Below are positions 50,847 through 59,068 of a stretch of DNA of 64,000 nt, in pieces (position 1 is the stretch's first letter; each line of letters starts with the position of its first letter). The stretch is from Streptomyces sp. NBC_01198. GTDB taxonomy: Bacteria > Actinomycetota > Actinomycetes > Streptomycetales > Streptomycetaceae. The stretch is from positions 3,789,001 through 3,853,000 of the forward strand of contig NZ_CP108568.1 of the NCBI RefSeq assembly GCF_036010485.1. Reading direction: 5' to 3'. Position numbers and translations under genes: made by a program. The notes under the pieces are model-generated. The model saw only the letters and a program-made list of their open reading frames with translations, was not told the DNA's origin and made no database searches.

Positions 50847-51517
50847 GGCGGGTCCGCCAGCCGGCCAGGCACCGAACAGGCACTGAACAGCGACAAGGCA
50901 GGAACTGGGCAAGCGCGCACCGTCCCGGCCGGGATTTCCCGGCCGGGACGGCCGCCCGCGGCGGGACGCCCACGGAAAGCGCTCTCACAAACCGGCCCGC
51001 CCTACCCGCGGTTACGCTCGCCGAGCCGTGAATTCGCACCTGCCGCGTGCCGGTGGAATCCACGGCCAAACAGCGGATGTCTGTTTCTTTGTCAGGACAT
51101 GGAAAGTCCGGTGCCCCACGAGCCCGGTTGATCATTGCCCGCGATTTCCGGTCACCGCCCCCCTTTACGTCAGGTGACGGCCGGGAACGGCCCGTGACCG
51201 GTGCCGACCGGCCCCCGCTCAGCGGAAATTCACAGGTGGCACGGCCGTCCTGCGGCGGAGGTTGCACAACCGTGATGTAGCGGTATTTCAAGGACTCCCG
51301 CGCTGAAGAAAAGCCCGCGGACGCCGATGGCGTGGTGTAGCGTCTGCCCCCAAGCGGAGCGCCCACAGCAATCACCGGGTGCGGCAATCCGCTGTCGGGG
51401 GCGTTTGTGCCATTCTCGCGGGAATGGCCATTCGGGCCTGGCGGAGGCCGAATGAGGTCGAATACGGCTGTTCCGCCGCGCCCTTCCACGGACGCGTCTC
51501 AGCAGGGAGCAGGCAGG
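50847..51517. other. Long intergenic region
   Basis: There are 671 bp without a credible gene. Noted are an imperfect palindrome GAAAGCGCTCTC near 50978-50989, resembling LacI-type sugar operators, and AT-richer DNA from about 51050 to 51300 that may hold the promoter of the redox operon. I did not recognise a riboswitch or RNA gene. Confidence 0.4.
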
Positions 51518-52264
51518 ATGGCAGACGTGGCGGTGCGGACGGGCCGGCAACGGGCCGTCCTGGGGTGGGCAACGCTCGGCGTGCTGCTGCTGACCGCCGT
51601 CCTGTGCTCGTTCCTGCTGGCCCCTGACGCCTTCGCCACGGCGCCGCCGATACCCGGCTCACCGCTCGACGCATACGACAAGCGGGTGCCGTACGACGTC
51701 GGGGCGCACAAGATCGCCCGGCTGGCCGCGCTCATCGCGTACGTGCTGATGGTCGCCACCGTCGTCCTCGGGGTGATCCTGCGGCTGCGGTTCCTGCAAC
51801 GGGCGGTCAACCGGGCGACGTTCTACGGGGCCCACATGACGCTGGCGCTCTCCGCGATGATCTTCGGCGGCATCCACGGGCTGACCTTCCTCTACCAGCC
51901 GGTCTGGCGGATCGGCTGGACCCGGCTCGCGCTGCCCTTCACCGGCGGGGTGCAGCGGATCCCGGTCGGCCTCGGCATCCTCGGCACCGAACTGGCCGTC
52001 GCCGTCGCGTGTTCGGTGTGGCTGCAGCGCCGGCTCGGCTACCACCGCTGGCTGCGGGTGCACCAGTTGGCCTACGTGTCCTTCGCGCTGATCTGGCTGC
52101 ACATCTTCCTGGTCCACCCCGAGCCGCGGCACCTCAACCTGGTGTCGGTGGGCGTGGCCACCGGCGCCGGCACGATCCTGCTGGCCTTCCTGATCCGCGC
52201 CCTCCCCTCCCGCTCCCGGCTCCGCAGACGCGCCTTTCCCGGCGGGACGGGGGTGGTCGAATGA
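51518..52264 (+). CDS. Ferric-reductase-like transmembrane protein
   Basis: This is a 248-residue protein with about six helices of the ferric reductase/YedZ-like cytochrome b fold. His residues on successive helices (FYGAHMTLALSAMIFGGIHG and RVHQLAYVSFALIWLHIFLV) are positioned to bind two hemes across the membrane. The ATG at 51518 follows GCAGGGAGCAGGCAGG. The stop overlaps the ATG of the ferredoxin-oxidoreductase gene (ATGA), so the two form a translationally coupled electron-transfer unit. Confidence 0.8.
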   Translation: MADVAVRTGRQRAVLGWATLGVLLLTAVLCSFLLAPDAFATAPPIPGSPLDAYDKRVPYDVGAHKIARLAALIAYVLMVATVVLGVILRLRFLQRAVNRATFYGAHMTLALSAMIFGGIHGLTFLYQPVWRIGWTRLALPFTGGVQRIPVGLGILGTELAVAVACSVWLQRRLGYHRWLRVHQLAYVSFALIWLHIFLVHPEPRHLNLVSVGVATGAGTILLAFLIRALPSRSRLRRRAFPGGTGVVE

Positions 52265-54030
52265 CGTACCCGCCACGGAACGCGCCGCCCGCCCCGCACC
52301 CGCAGCCGCGGACCTACATACCGGTGCCGATGCCGCCGCAACCGCAGCCGTACGCACCCGTACAGCAGCCCCCGCAGCCGTACGGACCGGTGCAGCCGCA
52401 GATCCACCCACCCGCCCACCAGCAGCTCCCGGCGCACCCGCACCCCCACCTGCCCGCGCCGGTCGTCCCCGCGGAGTCCTTCGACCTGCCGCGGCCCGCG
52501 CTGGTGCCCGAGGACGAGCCGGTGCGGATCAGCGTCGACAACAACCGCTGCCACATCTACGGCATCTGCCAGCAGGAGGCGCCGGAGGTCTTCCGGATCT
52601 CGGAGGGCGGCTCCCTGCACTACACCCGCACGGTGCCGGCCGAATTCGCCGCCAAGGCCCGGCAGGCGGTGCGCTGCTGCCCCATGCAGGCCGTCACCAT
52701 CCGCGGCGGCGCGCAGGCAGGCGCGGCGGTGGCGGGTACCGGTGACCGGCGGCCCGCGCGGCCGCTGCGCAGCGGGACCGCGGCACGGGCGAGCCGCCGC
52801 CGGATCGTGGTGGCCGGCGCGGGACTTGCCGGGCTGAGCGCGGCGACCCGGCTGCGGGAGCGCGGCTTCGACGGGGAGCTGGTGCTGGTCGGTGAGGAGA
52901 CGCAGCGCCCCTACAGCCGGCCGCCGCTGTCCAAGCAGTTCCTGTCGGGCGCGCTCAGCGAGGAGCAGCTGACCTTCAAGGCCGACACCGGGCTCGACGC
53001 CCACTGGCTGCTCGACACCCGCATCACCGGCCTGGACCTGCACGGTTCGGCGCTCGAACTGCGCGGCGGTGAGCGGCTGCCCTTCGACGGCCTGGTCGTG
53101 GCGACCGGTGTGGACGCCAAACGGCTGCCCGAGGCACCGCTGTTCAGCGACCGGGTGCGGACCGTGCGCACCCTGCGGGACGCCGCCGCGTTGCAGCGGG
53201 CCATGCACGCGGCCCGCGCCCACCACGTGGTGATACTCGGCGGCGGCTTCATCGGCTGTGAACTGGCCTGCACCGCGCGGGAGCACGGCATGGACGTCTC
53301 CCTCGTGGTGCACAGCGCCCCGCTGCTGCGCCGGGTCCTCGGCCAGAAGATCGGGTCGGTGGTCGGCGGCATCCAGCGCAGGGCCGGGGTCGACGTCCGG
53401 CTCGGCACCCAGATCACCGACTGGCAGGACCACGGCGACCTGCTGCGGCTGCGGCTGGACGACGGCGGCCTGCTGGACTGCGACTTCGTCGTCCTCGGCC
53501 TGGGCGGTTCGCCGCGCACCGAGTGGCTGCGCGGCAGCGGACTCGACGTCTCCGACGGGGTGTTGTGCACCCCGACCTGCCACGTGGTGGACGAGTGGGG
53601 CCGCACCGCACCGCACATCGTGGCCGCGGGGGATGTCGCCCGCTGGCCCAACCCGCGCTTCGACGCGCAGCCCCGGCGAGTCGAACACCTCATCCACGCG
53701 GTGGAGATGGGGCAGCACGCGGCGGACTCGCTGCTGCGCGGACCCGCCCGCGCCGCCCGCTTCGCACCGGTGCCGCGCTTCTGGTCCGAGCAGCACGGCA
53801 CCCGCATCCAGGCGGCGGGCATCCCGGCGCTGGGCACCGACGTCGAGATCGTCGAGGGGACGCTGCGCTCCGAGCGCTTCGTCGCGCGCTACTCGCGGCA
53901 GACCCCCTACGGCCCGCAGATCGTGGCGGCCGTCGCCTTCGACATGCCGCTGGAACTGCTCGACTACCGCGACCAGATCGGCCGTTCGCAACCGCGTACA
54001 CGCACCGCGGGCAGGAGGAGGCGCCGGTGA
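52261..54030 (+). CDS. Ferredoxin fused to FAD/NAD(P)-dependent oxidoreductase
   Basis: This 589-residue protein has a Pro/Gln-rich N-terminal tail (1-75). A ferredoxin domain (about 88-150) with NRCHIYGICQQEAPEVF and AVRCCPMQAV fits a single 3Fe-4S-type cluster like those serving P450s. A reductase of the pyridine-nucleotide-disulfide superfamily (about 178-575) follows, with FAD motif VVAGAGLAGLSAATRL, NAD motif VVILGGGFIGCELAC and AAGDVARWPNPR. The normally separate ferredoxin and its reductase are thus one chain. The ATG overlaps the preceding stop, and the next gene overlaps its own. Electrons from NAD(P)H could pass through the cluster to the membrane heme partner. Confidence 0.87.
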   Translation: MTYPPRNAPPAPHPQPRTYIPVPMPPQPQPYAPVQQPPQPYGPVQPQIHPPAHQQLPAHPHPHLPAPVVPAESFDLPRPALVPEDEPVRISVDNNRCHIYGICQQEAPEVFRISEGGSLHYTRTVPAEFAAKARQAVRCCPMQAVTIRGGAQAGAAVAGTGDRRPARPLRSGTAARASRRRIVVAGAGLAGLSAATRLRERGFDGELVLVGEETQRPYSRPPLSKQFLSGALSEEQLTFKADTGLDAHWLLDTRITGLDLHGSALELRGGERLPFDGLVVATGVDAKRLPEAPLFSDRVRTVRTLRDAAALQRAMHAARAHHVVILGGGFIGCELACTAREHGMDVSLVVHSAPLLRRVLGQKIGSVVGGIQRRAGVDVRLGTQITDWQDHGDLLRLRLDDGGLLDCDFVVLGLGGSPRTEWLRGSGLDVSDGVLCTPTCHVVDEWGRTAPHIVAAGDVARWPNPRFDAQPRRVEHLIHAVEMGQHAADSLLRGPARAARFAPVPRFWSEQHGTRIQAAGIPALGTDVEIVEGTLRSERFVARYSRQTPYGPQIVAAVAFDMPLELLDYRDQIGRSQPRTRTAGRRRRR

Positions 54031-54341
54031 GCCGGGGTGTGGGACCGCGCAGCCGCCGGGCGGTCAGGCGTCCGCCCTCGGGCGGCCTGCTGTCCTGGGC
54101 GCTCAGCCTGCCGGCCCGGATGCACGTGCGCTGGCTGGTGATCCTGGTCGTCACCGCGGCGGCGATGGGCGCGTACGGGCACGTCCTGCTCACGGCCTCA
54201 CCCATGCCGCCGGGCAGGGCGCCTTCGGCCGGGACCGCGCACAACTACCCGCCCGCCGCGACCAGTCCGCCGCCGACGCCGACGGCCGAGCACCGGCCGA
54301 AGCCCACCGCCGAGACGTCCCGTTCGCCCGTGGTCGGATAG
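54027..54341 (+). CDS. Small Pro-rich single-pass membrane protein
   Basis: This is a 104-residue protein starting at a GTG that overlaps the upstream stop (GTGA), with AGGAGGAG before it. It has a basic N-terminus, a single membrane helix (about 37-55, WLVILVVTAAAMGAYGHVLL) and an external Pro/Thr/Ala-rich tail. No family is recognised. Coupling to the two redox genes suggests an accessory or anchoring subunit. Confidence 0.65.
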   Translation: MSRGVGPRSRRAVRRPPSGGLLSWALSLPARMHVRWLVILVVTAAAMGAYGHVLLTASPMPPGRAPSAGTAHNYPPAATSPPPTPTAEHRPKPTAETSRSPVVG

Positions 54342-54354
54342 CGGCCGCCCGTGC

Positions 54355-55008
54355 CTACGACCGCAGGTGCGCCGTCCGCATGGACGCCGCCGCGTCGGCG
54401 ACGGTGCCGCGGTACTGGCCCAGCTTCGGCCTGAGTACCGGTGAGCCTTTGCCGAGCGGGATGTTGAGCATCCTGGCGTCGGACATGTGGTCGCCGTCGG
54501 GCAGCAGGTTCAGCTCGTCGACTCCGCGGGTGACGAGGCTCGACCCGTGGCTGGGGTCGAGGTCGATCACCGCGTACGCGATCCGTCCGGCGCCGAGGGG
54601 GTAGGCCGGCGGGGCGCCCTTGCGGCACGGGAGCGGCGGCCAGTCGGGGGACGTGCCGGGCGAGGCGGCGTCCAGGCCGCAGGGGACCAGCGGCCTGACG
54701 ATCCGCGACATGTCCTCGGAGGCCGTCTCGTCCAGGGTGACCCGCGGGTGGAGGCTCAGACCGCAGGCGTTCGTGCCGGTGTTGCGCACCGCGATCACCC
54801 GCTGCGCCGGCTCCCCCGCCCTGCGGGTCACCCGCACCGACAACTGCCCTTCGGAGCACGGGTGCCGGTAGGCGTAGCCGTCAGTGCCGCTGACGCGGGC
54901 CGCCTCGGAGGTGGCGGACGCGGTGGAGGAGGCCGGCCCGCACGCGGTCAGCGCGAGGGCGCCGAGGAGGAGCGCGACAGCGGGCGGCACAGCGGGGTTC
55001 ACGGACAC
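54355..55008 (-). CDS. DUF4232 lipoprotein
   Basis: This is a 217-residue exported lipoprotein with the lipobox LALTAC near residue 21, preceded by a hydrophobic core (PPAVALLLGALA). The mature part is a DUF4232-type beta-sandwich, with GQLSVRVTRRAGEPAQRVIA, RNTGTNACGLSLHP and GRIAYAVIDLDP. I chose the GTG at 55008 because AAAGG lies 9 nt upstream and the signal peptide then begins normally; an ATG at 55047 would add 13 residues. Role unknown. It diverges from the HTH membrane protein gene. Confidence 0.75.
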   Translation of the reverse strand: MSVNPAVPPAVALLLGALALTACGPASSTASATSEAARVSGTDGYAYRHPCSEGQLSVRVTRRAGEPAQRVIAVRNTGTNACGLSLHPRVTLDETASEDMSRIVRPLVPCGLDAASPGTSPDWPPLPCRKGAPPAYPLGAGRIAYAVIDLDPSHGSSLVTRGVDELNLLPDGDHMSDARMLNIPLGKGSPVLRPKLGQYRGTVADAAASMRTAHLRS

Positions 55009-55168
55009 GGTGGCTGCCTTTGCTGGAGTACGTGCTGCCAGCGTCATCCGCGCCGGCTCCCGGACGCCACAGTTCCGCGACAAAGGGGGACGCCGGAACG
55101 ATTCCGCAGCTCTGACCGGCGATGATGGTCACTGCCTGGAACGCCGGGCCGGGACAGGGGAGGGTGGA

Positions 55169-56359
55169 ATGGGCACCGAGGCGGGGGAGTTCGCAGCACA
55201 GCTGCACCGGTTGAAGGAGCGCTCGGGCCGCAGCTACGGCGTGCTCGCCTCCCGGCTGCACATCAGCACCTCCACGCTGCACCGCTACTGCAACGGTGCC
55301 GCCGTGCCCCGCGACTACGCCCCCGTCGAGCGGTTCGCCCGGCTGTGCGGCGCGTCGCCCGAGGAGTTGCTGACGCTGCACCGGAGCTGGCTGCTGGCGG
55401 ACGCGGCCAGGAGCGAGCCGGACCGCGCTGCCGCCGCGCGGGCCGCGGCGCCGGAACCCGAGCTCGCCCCCGGCCCGGACCCGACGCCCCCGGCGGGCCC
55501 GCCGCCCGCGCCGGAGGCGGCGGAACCTGTGCCGGCTCCGGCGCCCGTGCCCCTCCCGGCGAGCGCGCCTCGCGGATGGTGGACGCGGCGGCGGACGGCG
55601 GGTGTTCTGGCGGCCGTGACCGTGCTCGCCGCCATCGCCGCCTTCTCGCTGCGATCCGGGTTCACCGGCGACACGAGCGACGCCGTCCTCCCGGCCCCGG
55701 TGGCGTCGAGCGTCGAGCTCGCACCGTCGGGCTCCGTGCCACCCCTCCACGTGTCAGTCACACCGGACAACTGGAGCAGCCCGTGCGACCAGTGGTTCCT
55801 GCTCTCGCAGCAGCCGGACCGCGTCCCGCCGCCCCCGGTCTCGCCGCAGGAGCGGACGGGCTGGGCCACCGCGCTCGGCGGGATCCCGGCCCACGGCCTG
55901 CAACTGGCGCTGAGCACGGCGGGTTCGCCCGGAGAGCCCGTCATCCTGCACGCGCTGTACGTGACGGTGCTGAGCGACCGGCCCGCCCCCAAGGGCATCG
56001 GCTACACCACCGGGGCCGGCTGCGCCGGCCGGCTCGTCCCCCTGTCCTTCCACGTCGACCTCGACAGCGCGCCCGCCCGCGCGACACCCGTGTCCGTCCC
56101 CGGATACGACCGGACACGGGTCGTGTCCGGCTTCCCCTTCCAGATCTCCGCCACCGACTCGCAGATCCTCGACGTGGCCGCCTTCACCGCCGACCGGGAC
56201 GTCAGCTGGTATCTGGAGCTCGCCTGGAGCCGCGGCCACCAGCAGGGCGTCCTCCGCGTCGACGACCACGGCAGGCCGTTCCGCACGGTCGGCCTCGACG
56301 GCGACCCCGCCTACTCCTTCAACGGCCACACCTGGAAGCCCACGCCGGCGCCGAAGTGA
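55169..56359 (+). CDS. Membrane-anchored HTH (XRE-type) protein
   Basis: This 396-residue protein has a cytoplasmic XRE-type helix-turn-helix at about 8-65 (SYGVLASRLHISTSTLHRYC), a Pro/Ala-rich linker (93-135), one membrane helix (143-161, AGVLAAVTVLAAIAAFS) and an extracytoplasmic domain of about 230 residues. This topology resembles one-component membrane regulators that sense outside and bind DNA inside. The outer domain (NWSSPCDQWFLLSQQPDRVP) is a Streptomyces family of unknown ligand. The ATG at 55169 follows GGGGAGGG. Target genes are not evident. Confidence 0.78.
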   Translation: MGTEAGEFAAQLHRLKERSGRSYGVLASRLHISTSTLHRYCNGAAVPRDYAPVERFARLCGASPEELLTLHRSWLLADAARSEPDRAAAARAAAPEPELAPGPDPTPPAGPPPAPEAAEPVPAPAPVPLPASAPRGWWTRRRTAGVLAAVTVLAAIAAFSLRSGFTGDTSDAVLPAPVASSVELAPSGSVPPLHVSVTPDNWSSPCDQWFLLSQQPDRVPPPPVSPQERTGWATALGGIPAHGLQLALSTAGSPGEPVILHALYVTVLSDRPAPKGIGYTTGAGCAGRLVPLSFHVDLDSAPARATPVSVPGYDRTRVVSGFPFQISATDSQILDVAAFTADRDVSWYLELAWSRGHQQGVLRVDDHGRPFRTVGLDGDPAYSFNGHTWKPTPAPK

Positions 56360-56377
56360 CCGCGCCCCGCACGTCTT

Positions 56378-57376
56378 TCAGCGGGGCACGGTCAGGACGA
56401 TCTTGCCGATCTGCTCGTTCGACTCCAGATAGCGGTGCGCGTCGGCGACCGCGTCCAGCTCGAAGGTGCGCGAGACGACCGGGCGGAAGGCGCCGGAGCG
56501 CAGGCCCGAGCTGACGAAGGCGGCGGCGCGGCGCAGCCGGTCGGGGTGGGTGGTCGTCTCGAAGATCAGGTAGGTGCGGATGTTGACCGCGGGCATGCCC
56601 AGTTCGAGGGCCGGGTAGGGCGTCGGCTGCCCGCTGAGCGCGCCGTAGATCAGCAGCCAGCCGTCGGGGACGATGACACTGGCCAACTCCCGCACGCCCG
56701 GGCCCGCGACCGCGTCGAAGACGAGGTCGGCGCCGCGACCGCCGGTCGCCGCCAGAATGCCCTCGGCGACGCCTTCGCTCTCGGTGACGACCACCGCGGC
56801 TGCGCCCTCCTTGAGCAGCGCGTCCTTCTTGGCCGCGGTACGGGTCAGCGCGATCGGGGTGGCGCCCATGCGGTCGGCGAGGTGGATGGCGGCCAGACCC
56901 ACGCTGCTGGAGGCCGCGTTGATGACGACGGTGTCGCCGGGGCGCATGCCGCCGGTCTCGACCAGGGCGCCGTACGCCGTCAGGTGCGGCATCCACACCG
57001 CCGCGCCCTCGACCGGCCCGGTGCCCTCCGGGCGGTGCAGGACCGCCGCCGCCGGGACGACCGCCTGCTCGGCGTAGACCGCGTAGTCGTTCTGCGAGAA
57101 CGCGGGCACCACGCTGACCGGCTGGCCGGCGGTGAGGCCTTCGACGCCTGGCCCGACCGCCTCGATCACCCCGGCGGCCTCCTGGCCGAGCCGGCCGGGG
57201 AAGCTGCGGACGGCCTCGATGTAGTTCCCGCTGCGGAAGAGCGCCTCGGCCCGGTTGACGCCGATCGCCTCGACCGCGATCCGCACCTCGCCGGGGCCGG
57301 GTTCGGCGGGCGCGACGTCTTCGAGGCGCAGCACCTCGGGGCCGCCGAGTTCGTGGAAGAGCACGGTCCTTGACAT
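56378..57376 (-). CDS. Zinc-independent alcohol dehydrogenase / quinone oxidoreductase (MDR superfamily)
   Basis: This is a 332-residue medium-chain reductase, of the quinone-oxidoreductase type because zinc ligands are absent. SRTVLFHELGGPEVLRLEDV starts the GroES-like domain, and GDTVVINAASSSVGLAAIHL is the NADPH-binding Rossmann motif (AASSSVG in place of GxGxxG). The C-terminal RYLESNEQIGKIVLTV is typical. The ATG at 57376 follows AAGGGACCC. It diverges from an ArsR regulator through a perfect nested palindrome, so it is probably induced by a quinone, aldehyde or similar stress. Confidence 0.85.
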   Translation of the reverse strand: MSRTVLFHELGGPEVLRLEDVAPAEPGPGEVRIAVEAIGVNRAEALFRSGNYIEAVRSFPGRLGQEAAGVIEAVGPGVEGLTAGQPVSVVPAFSQNDYAVYAEQAVVPAAAVLHRPEGTGPVEGAAVWMPHLTAYGALVETGGMRPGDTVVINAASSSVGLAAIHLADRMGATPIALTRTAAKKDALLKEGAAAVVVTESEGVAEGILAATGGRGADLVFDAVAGPGVRELASVIVPDGWLLIYGALSGQPTPYPALELGMPAVNIRTYLIFETTTHPDRLRRAAAFVSSGLRSGAFRPVVSRTFELDAVADAHRYLESNEQIGKIVLTVPR

Positions 57377-57419
57377 GCGTGGGTCCCTTCGTCGAGCCGG
57401 GTGATCCACCCAAGCCCAA

Positions 57420-57458
57420 AGTACGACGTTGGTCAAGCTTTGACCCTCGTCGTACTAT
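57420..57458. promoter_or_regulatory. Nested palindromic operator between oxidoreductase and ArsR genes
   Basis: The outer arms AGTACGACG (57420-57428) and CGTCGTACT (57448-57456) are perfect inverted repeats. The inner arms GGTCAA (57431-57436) and TTGACC (57440-57445) form a second one on nearly the same centre. The right outer arm overlaps TACTAT (57453-57458), a -10 hexamer 6 nt before the ArsR ATG, with TTGGTC 18 bp upstream as -35. This fits autorepression and a leaderless transcript. Confidence 0.8.
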
Positions 57459-57464
57459 GGACGC

Positions 57465-57782
57465 ATGTCCGACCGCATCCCGCCGCACCCCGAGGTCACG
57501 GCGATCACGCTGCAGCAGGTGCTCGACGCGCTCGTCGACCCGGTACGGCGCAGCATCGTCACCCAACTGGCCGACGCCACCGCCGACATCAGGTGCGGCG
57601 ACTTCGACCTGCCGGTGAGCAAGTCCACCGCCACGCACCACTTCCACGTCCTGCGCGAGGCCGGCCTGATCAGGCAGCACTACGCCGGCACGTCCCGGCT
57701 GAACACACTGCGGCGGTCCGAGGTCGACGCGGTCTTCCCCGGCCTGCTCGACGCCCTTGTCAGCGCCGACCGCGTGCGCTGA
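57465..57782 (+). CDS. ArsR family transcriptional regulator
   Basis: This is a 105-residue winged-helix repressor: LQQVLDALVDPVRRSIVTQL, KSTATHHFHVLREAGLIRQ as recognition region, then LNTLRRSEVDAVFPGLLDAL. No metal-binding Cys cluster of the ArsR/SmtB type is present apart from one Cys (IRCGDFDL), so it probably senses organic or redox signals. The transcript appears leaderless. It controls itself and the divergent oxidoreductase through the palindrome at 57420. Confidence 0.88.
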   Translation: MSDRIPPHPEVTAITLQQVLDALVDPVRRSIVTQLADATADIRCGDFDLPVSKSTATHHFHVLREAGLIRQHYAGTSRLNTLRRSEVDAVFPGLLDALVSADRVR

Positions 57783-57788
57783 GCGGCG

Positions 57789-58916
57789 TCACCCGGTGGC
57801 AGCCGCCGGCGTCTCGGCGAGGAAGGGTGCCGCGGTGGCGGCCGCGACCGCGGCCAGACCGCCGTCGAGCCCGGTCAGGGCCGGGGCGGGCGCGTCGACC
57901 TGGGTGGCGGACTCGGTGATCGCGACCCGCGCGCCCAGCCGCGGTTCCGCCAGCGGCCCCGCCTCGCCGCGCAGCAGCAGCCGTACCGCCGCCCAGGGCA
58001 GGTTCACCCCGGTGAAAGCGGTCTGGAAGATGCCGGCGGAGGCCCGCGGGTTGGCTTCCAGCAGCACCGGTCGGCCTGCTCGGTGCCGCAGTTGGACGTT
58101 GGACAGATACGCCAGCCCGAAGTGCGCCACCAGCCGCCGGGCGATCCCGGTGGCCTCCGGGTCGTCCAGCAGCAGCCGGTAGCGGCCCTCCTTGGACCGC
58201 GCCACGGCCGCCAGCGTCCGCCCGCCGGGCGCCGACAGGCAGTCGACGCTGATCTCGGGCCCCTCCAGATACGGCATCACCAGGAACTCCGGCACCGTCT
58301 CGCCGTCGTCCTCCGCCCGTGCCAGCGCGTCGGCGACCGCGCCCACCGACGCCAGCGGCACCGGCGGCGCCAGCAGGTCCCGTATCCGCAGCGGCCGGTC
58401 GTCCAGGACGCGGAAGCCGAACGCCGAGTATTCGCCCGCGGGCTTGAGGCACACCCGCTCGCCGCCCGCGGCCAACTCCGCGGCCGCGGCCCGGAATCCG
58501 GCGGCGTCGCGGACCGACCGCCACGGCGGCACCGGCACCCCGGCGGCCTGTGCGGCCTCGTATGTACGGGTCTTGCTCGTCAGCACCTCTATCGCGGCCG
58601 GCGGCGAGCACATCAACCGCGTCCCCGCCGCGGCGAACTCGTCGCCGAGCCCGGCAAGGGCGGCCAGCCGCCGGGGCGGCACCAGCACGTCCACGCGGTG
58701 CCGCCGGCAGAAGTCCAGGGCGAAGGCGGCGTATTCGTCGTCCCCGACATGCCGCGGCTCGACCTCGGCCACGTCGCACGCGGCCAGCGCGGGCGCGTCC
58801 CGGTCGACGTTCGTCCCGTAGATGTGGACGCCGACGGCATCCGGGTTGTCGCGCAGCATCCGCATCACCTGCGTCGAGGCGACTCCCGCGCTGCTGAGCC
58901 ATATCCGAAGCGCTAT
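57789..58916 (-). CDS. ATP-grasp domain protein with apparent ATA start
   Basis: This is a 375-residue ATP-grasp enzyme of the carbamoyl-phosphate-synthase-like or amino-acid ligase type, which joins a carboxylate to an amine using ATP. RIWLSSAGVASTQVMRMLRD is the N-terminal Rossmann part, ERVCLKPAGEYSAFGFRV the ATP-binding lysine strand, and RPVLLEANPRASAGIFQTAF the Mg-binding ExN motif. The conserved start lies directly after an ATA codon at 58916, which has AAGGAG exactly 7 nt upstream. In-frame ATG (58970) and GTG (58946) further up lack ribosome sites. No partner ligase or peptide gene is adjacent, so the substrate is unknown. Confidence 0.75.
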   Translation of the reverse strand: MALRIWLSSAGVASTQVMRMLRDNPDAVGVHIYGTNVDRDAPALAACDVAEVEPRHVGDDEYAAFALDFCRRHRVDVLVPPRRLAALAGLGDEFAAAGTRLMCSPPAAIEVLTSKTRTYEAAQAAGVPVPPWRSVRDAAGFRAAAAELAAGGERVCLKPAGEYSAFGFRVLDDRPLRIRDLLAPPVPLASVGAVADALARAEDDGETVPEFLVMPYLEGPEISVDCLSAPGGRTLAAVARSKEGRYRLLLDDPEATGIARRLVAHFGLAYLSNVQLRHRAGRPVLLEANPRASAGIFQTAFTGVNLPWAAVRLLLRGEAGPLAEPRLGARVAITESATQVDAPAPALTGLDGGLAAVAAATAAPFLAETPAAATG

Positions 58917-59068
58917 GGCGAAGCTCCTTGCTGCCTGGCACAGCACGCGGCCGGTGCCTGCGCCGATCATGGGTGAGCGGAGCGTAGCGCCGGACGATGA
59001 CGGTGGCGTTTCGCGGACATGCCTCCCCGGGGTCGGCCTGCCAGGACCGCACCGGCCTCGCGCCCGGC

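Noticed and set aside
47376-50912. Very long open frame (about 1,178 codons) on the minus strand opposite the phosphodiester glycosidase gene
   Set aside because: It is an antisense shadow: the plus strand has recognisable domains, signal peptide and start context, while this frame is Arg/Gly/Val-rich without any motif.
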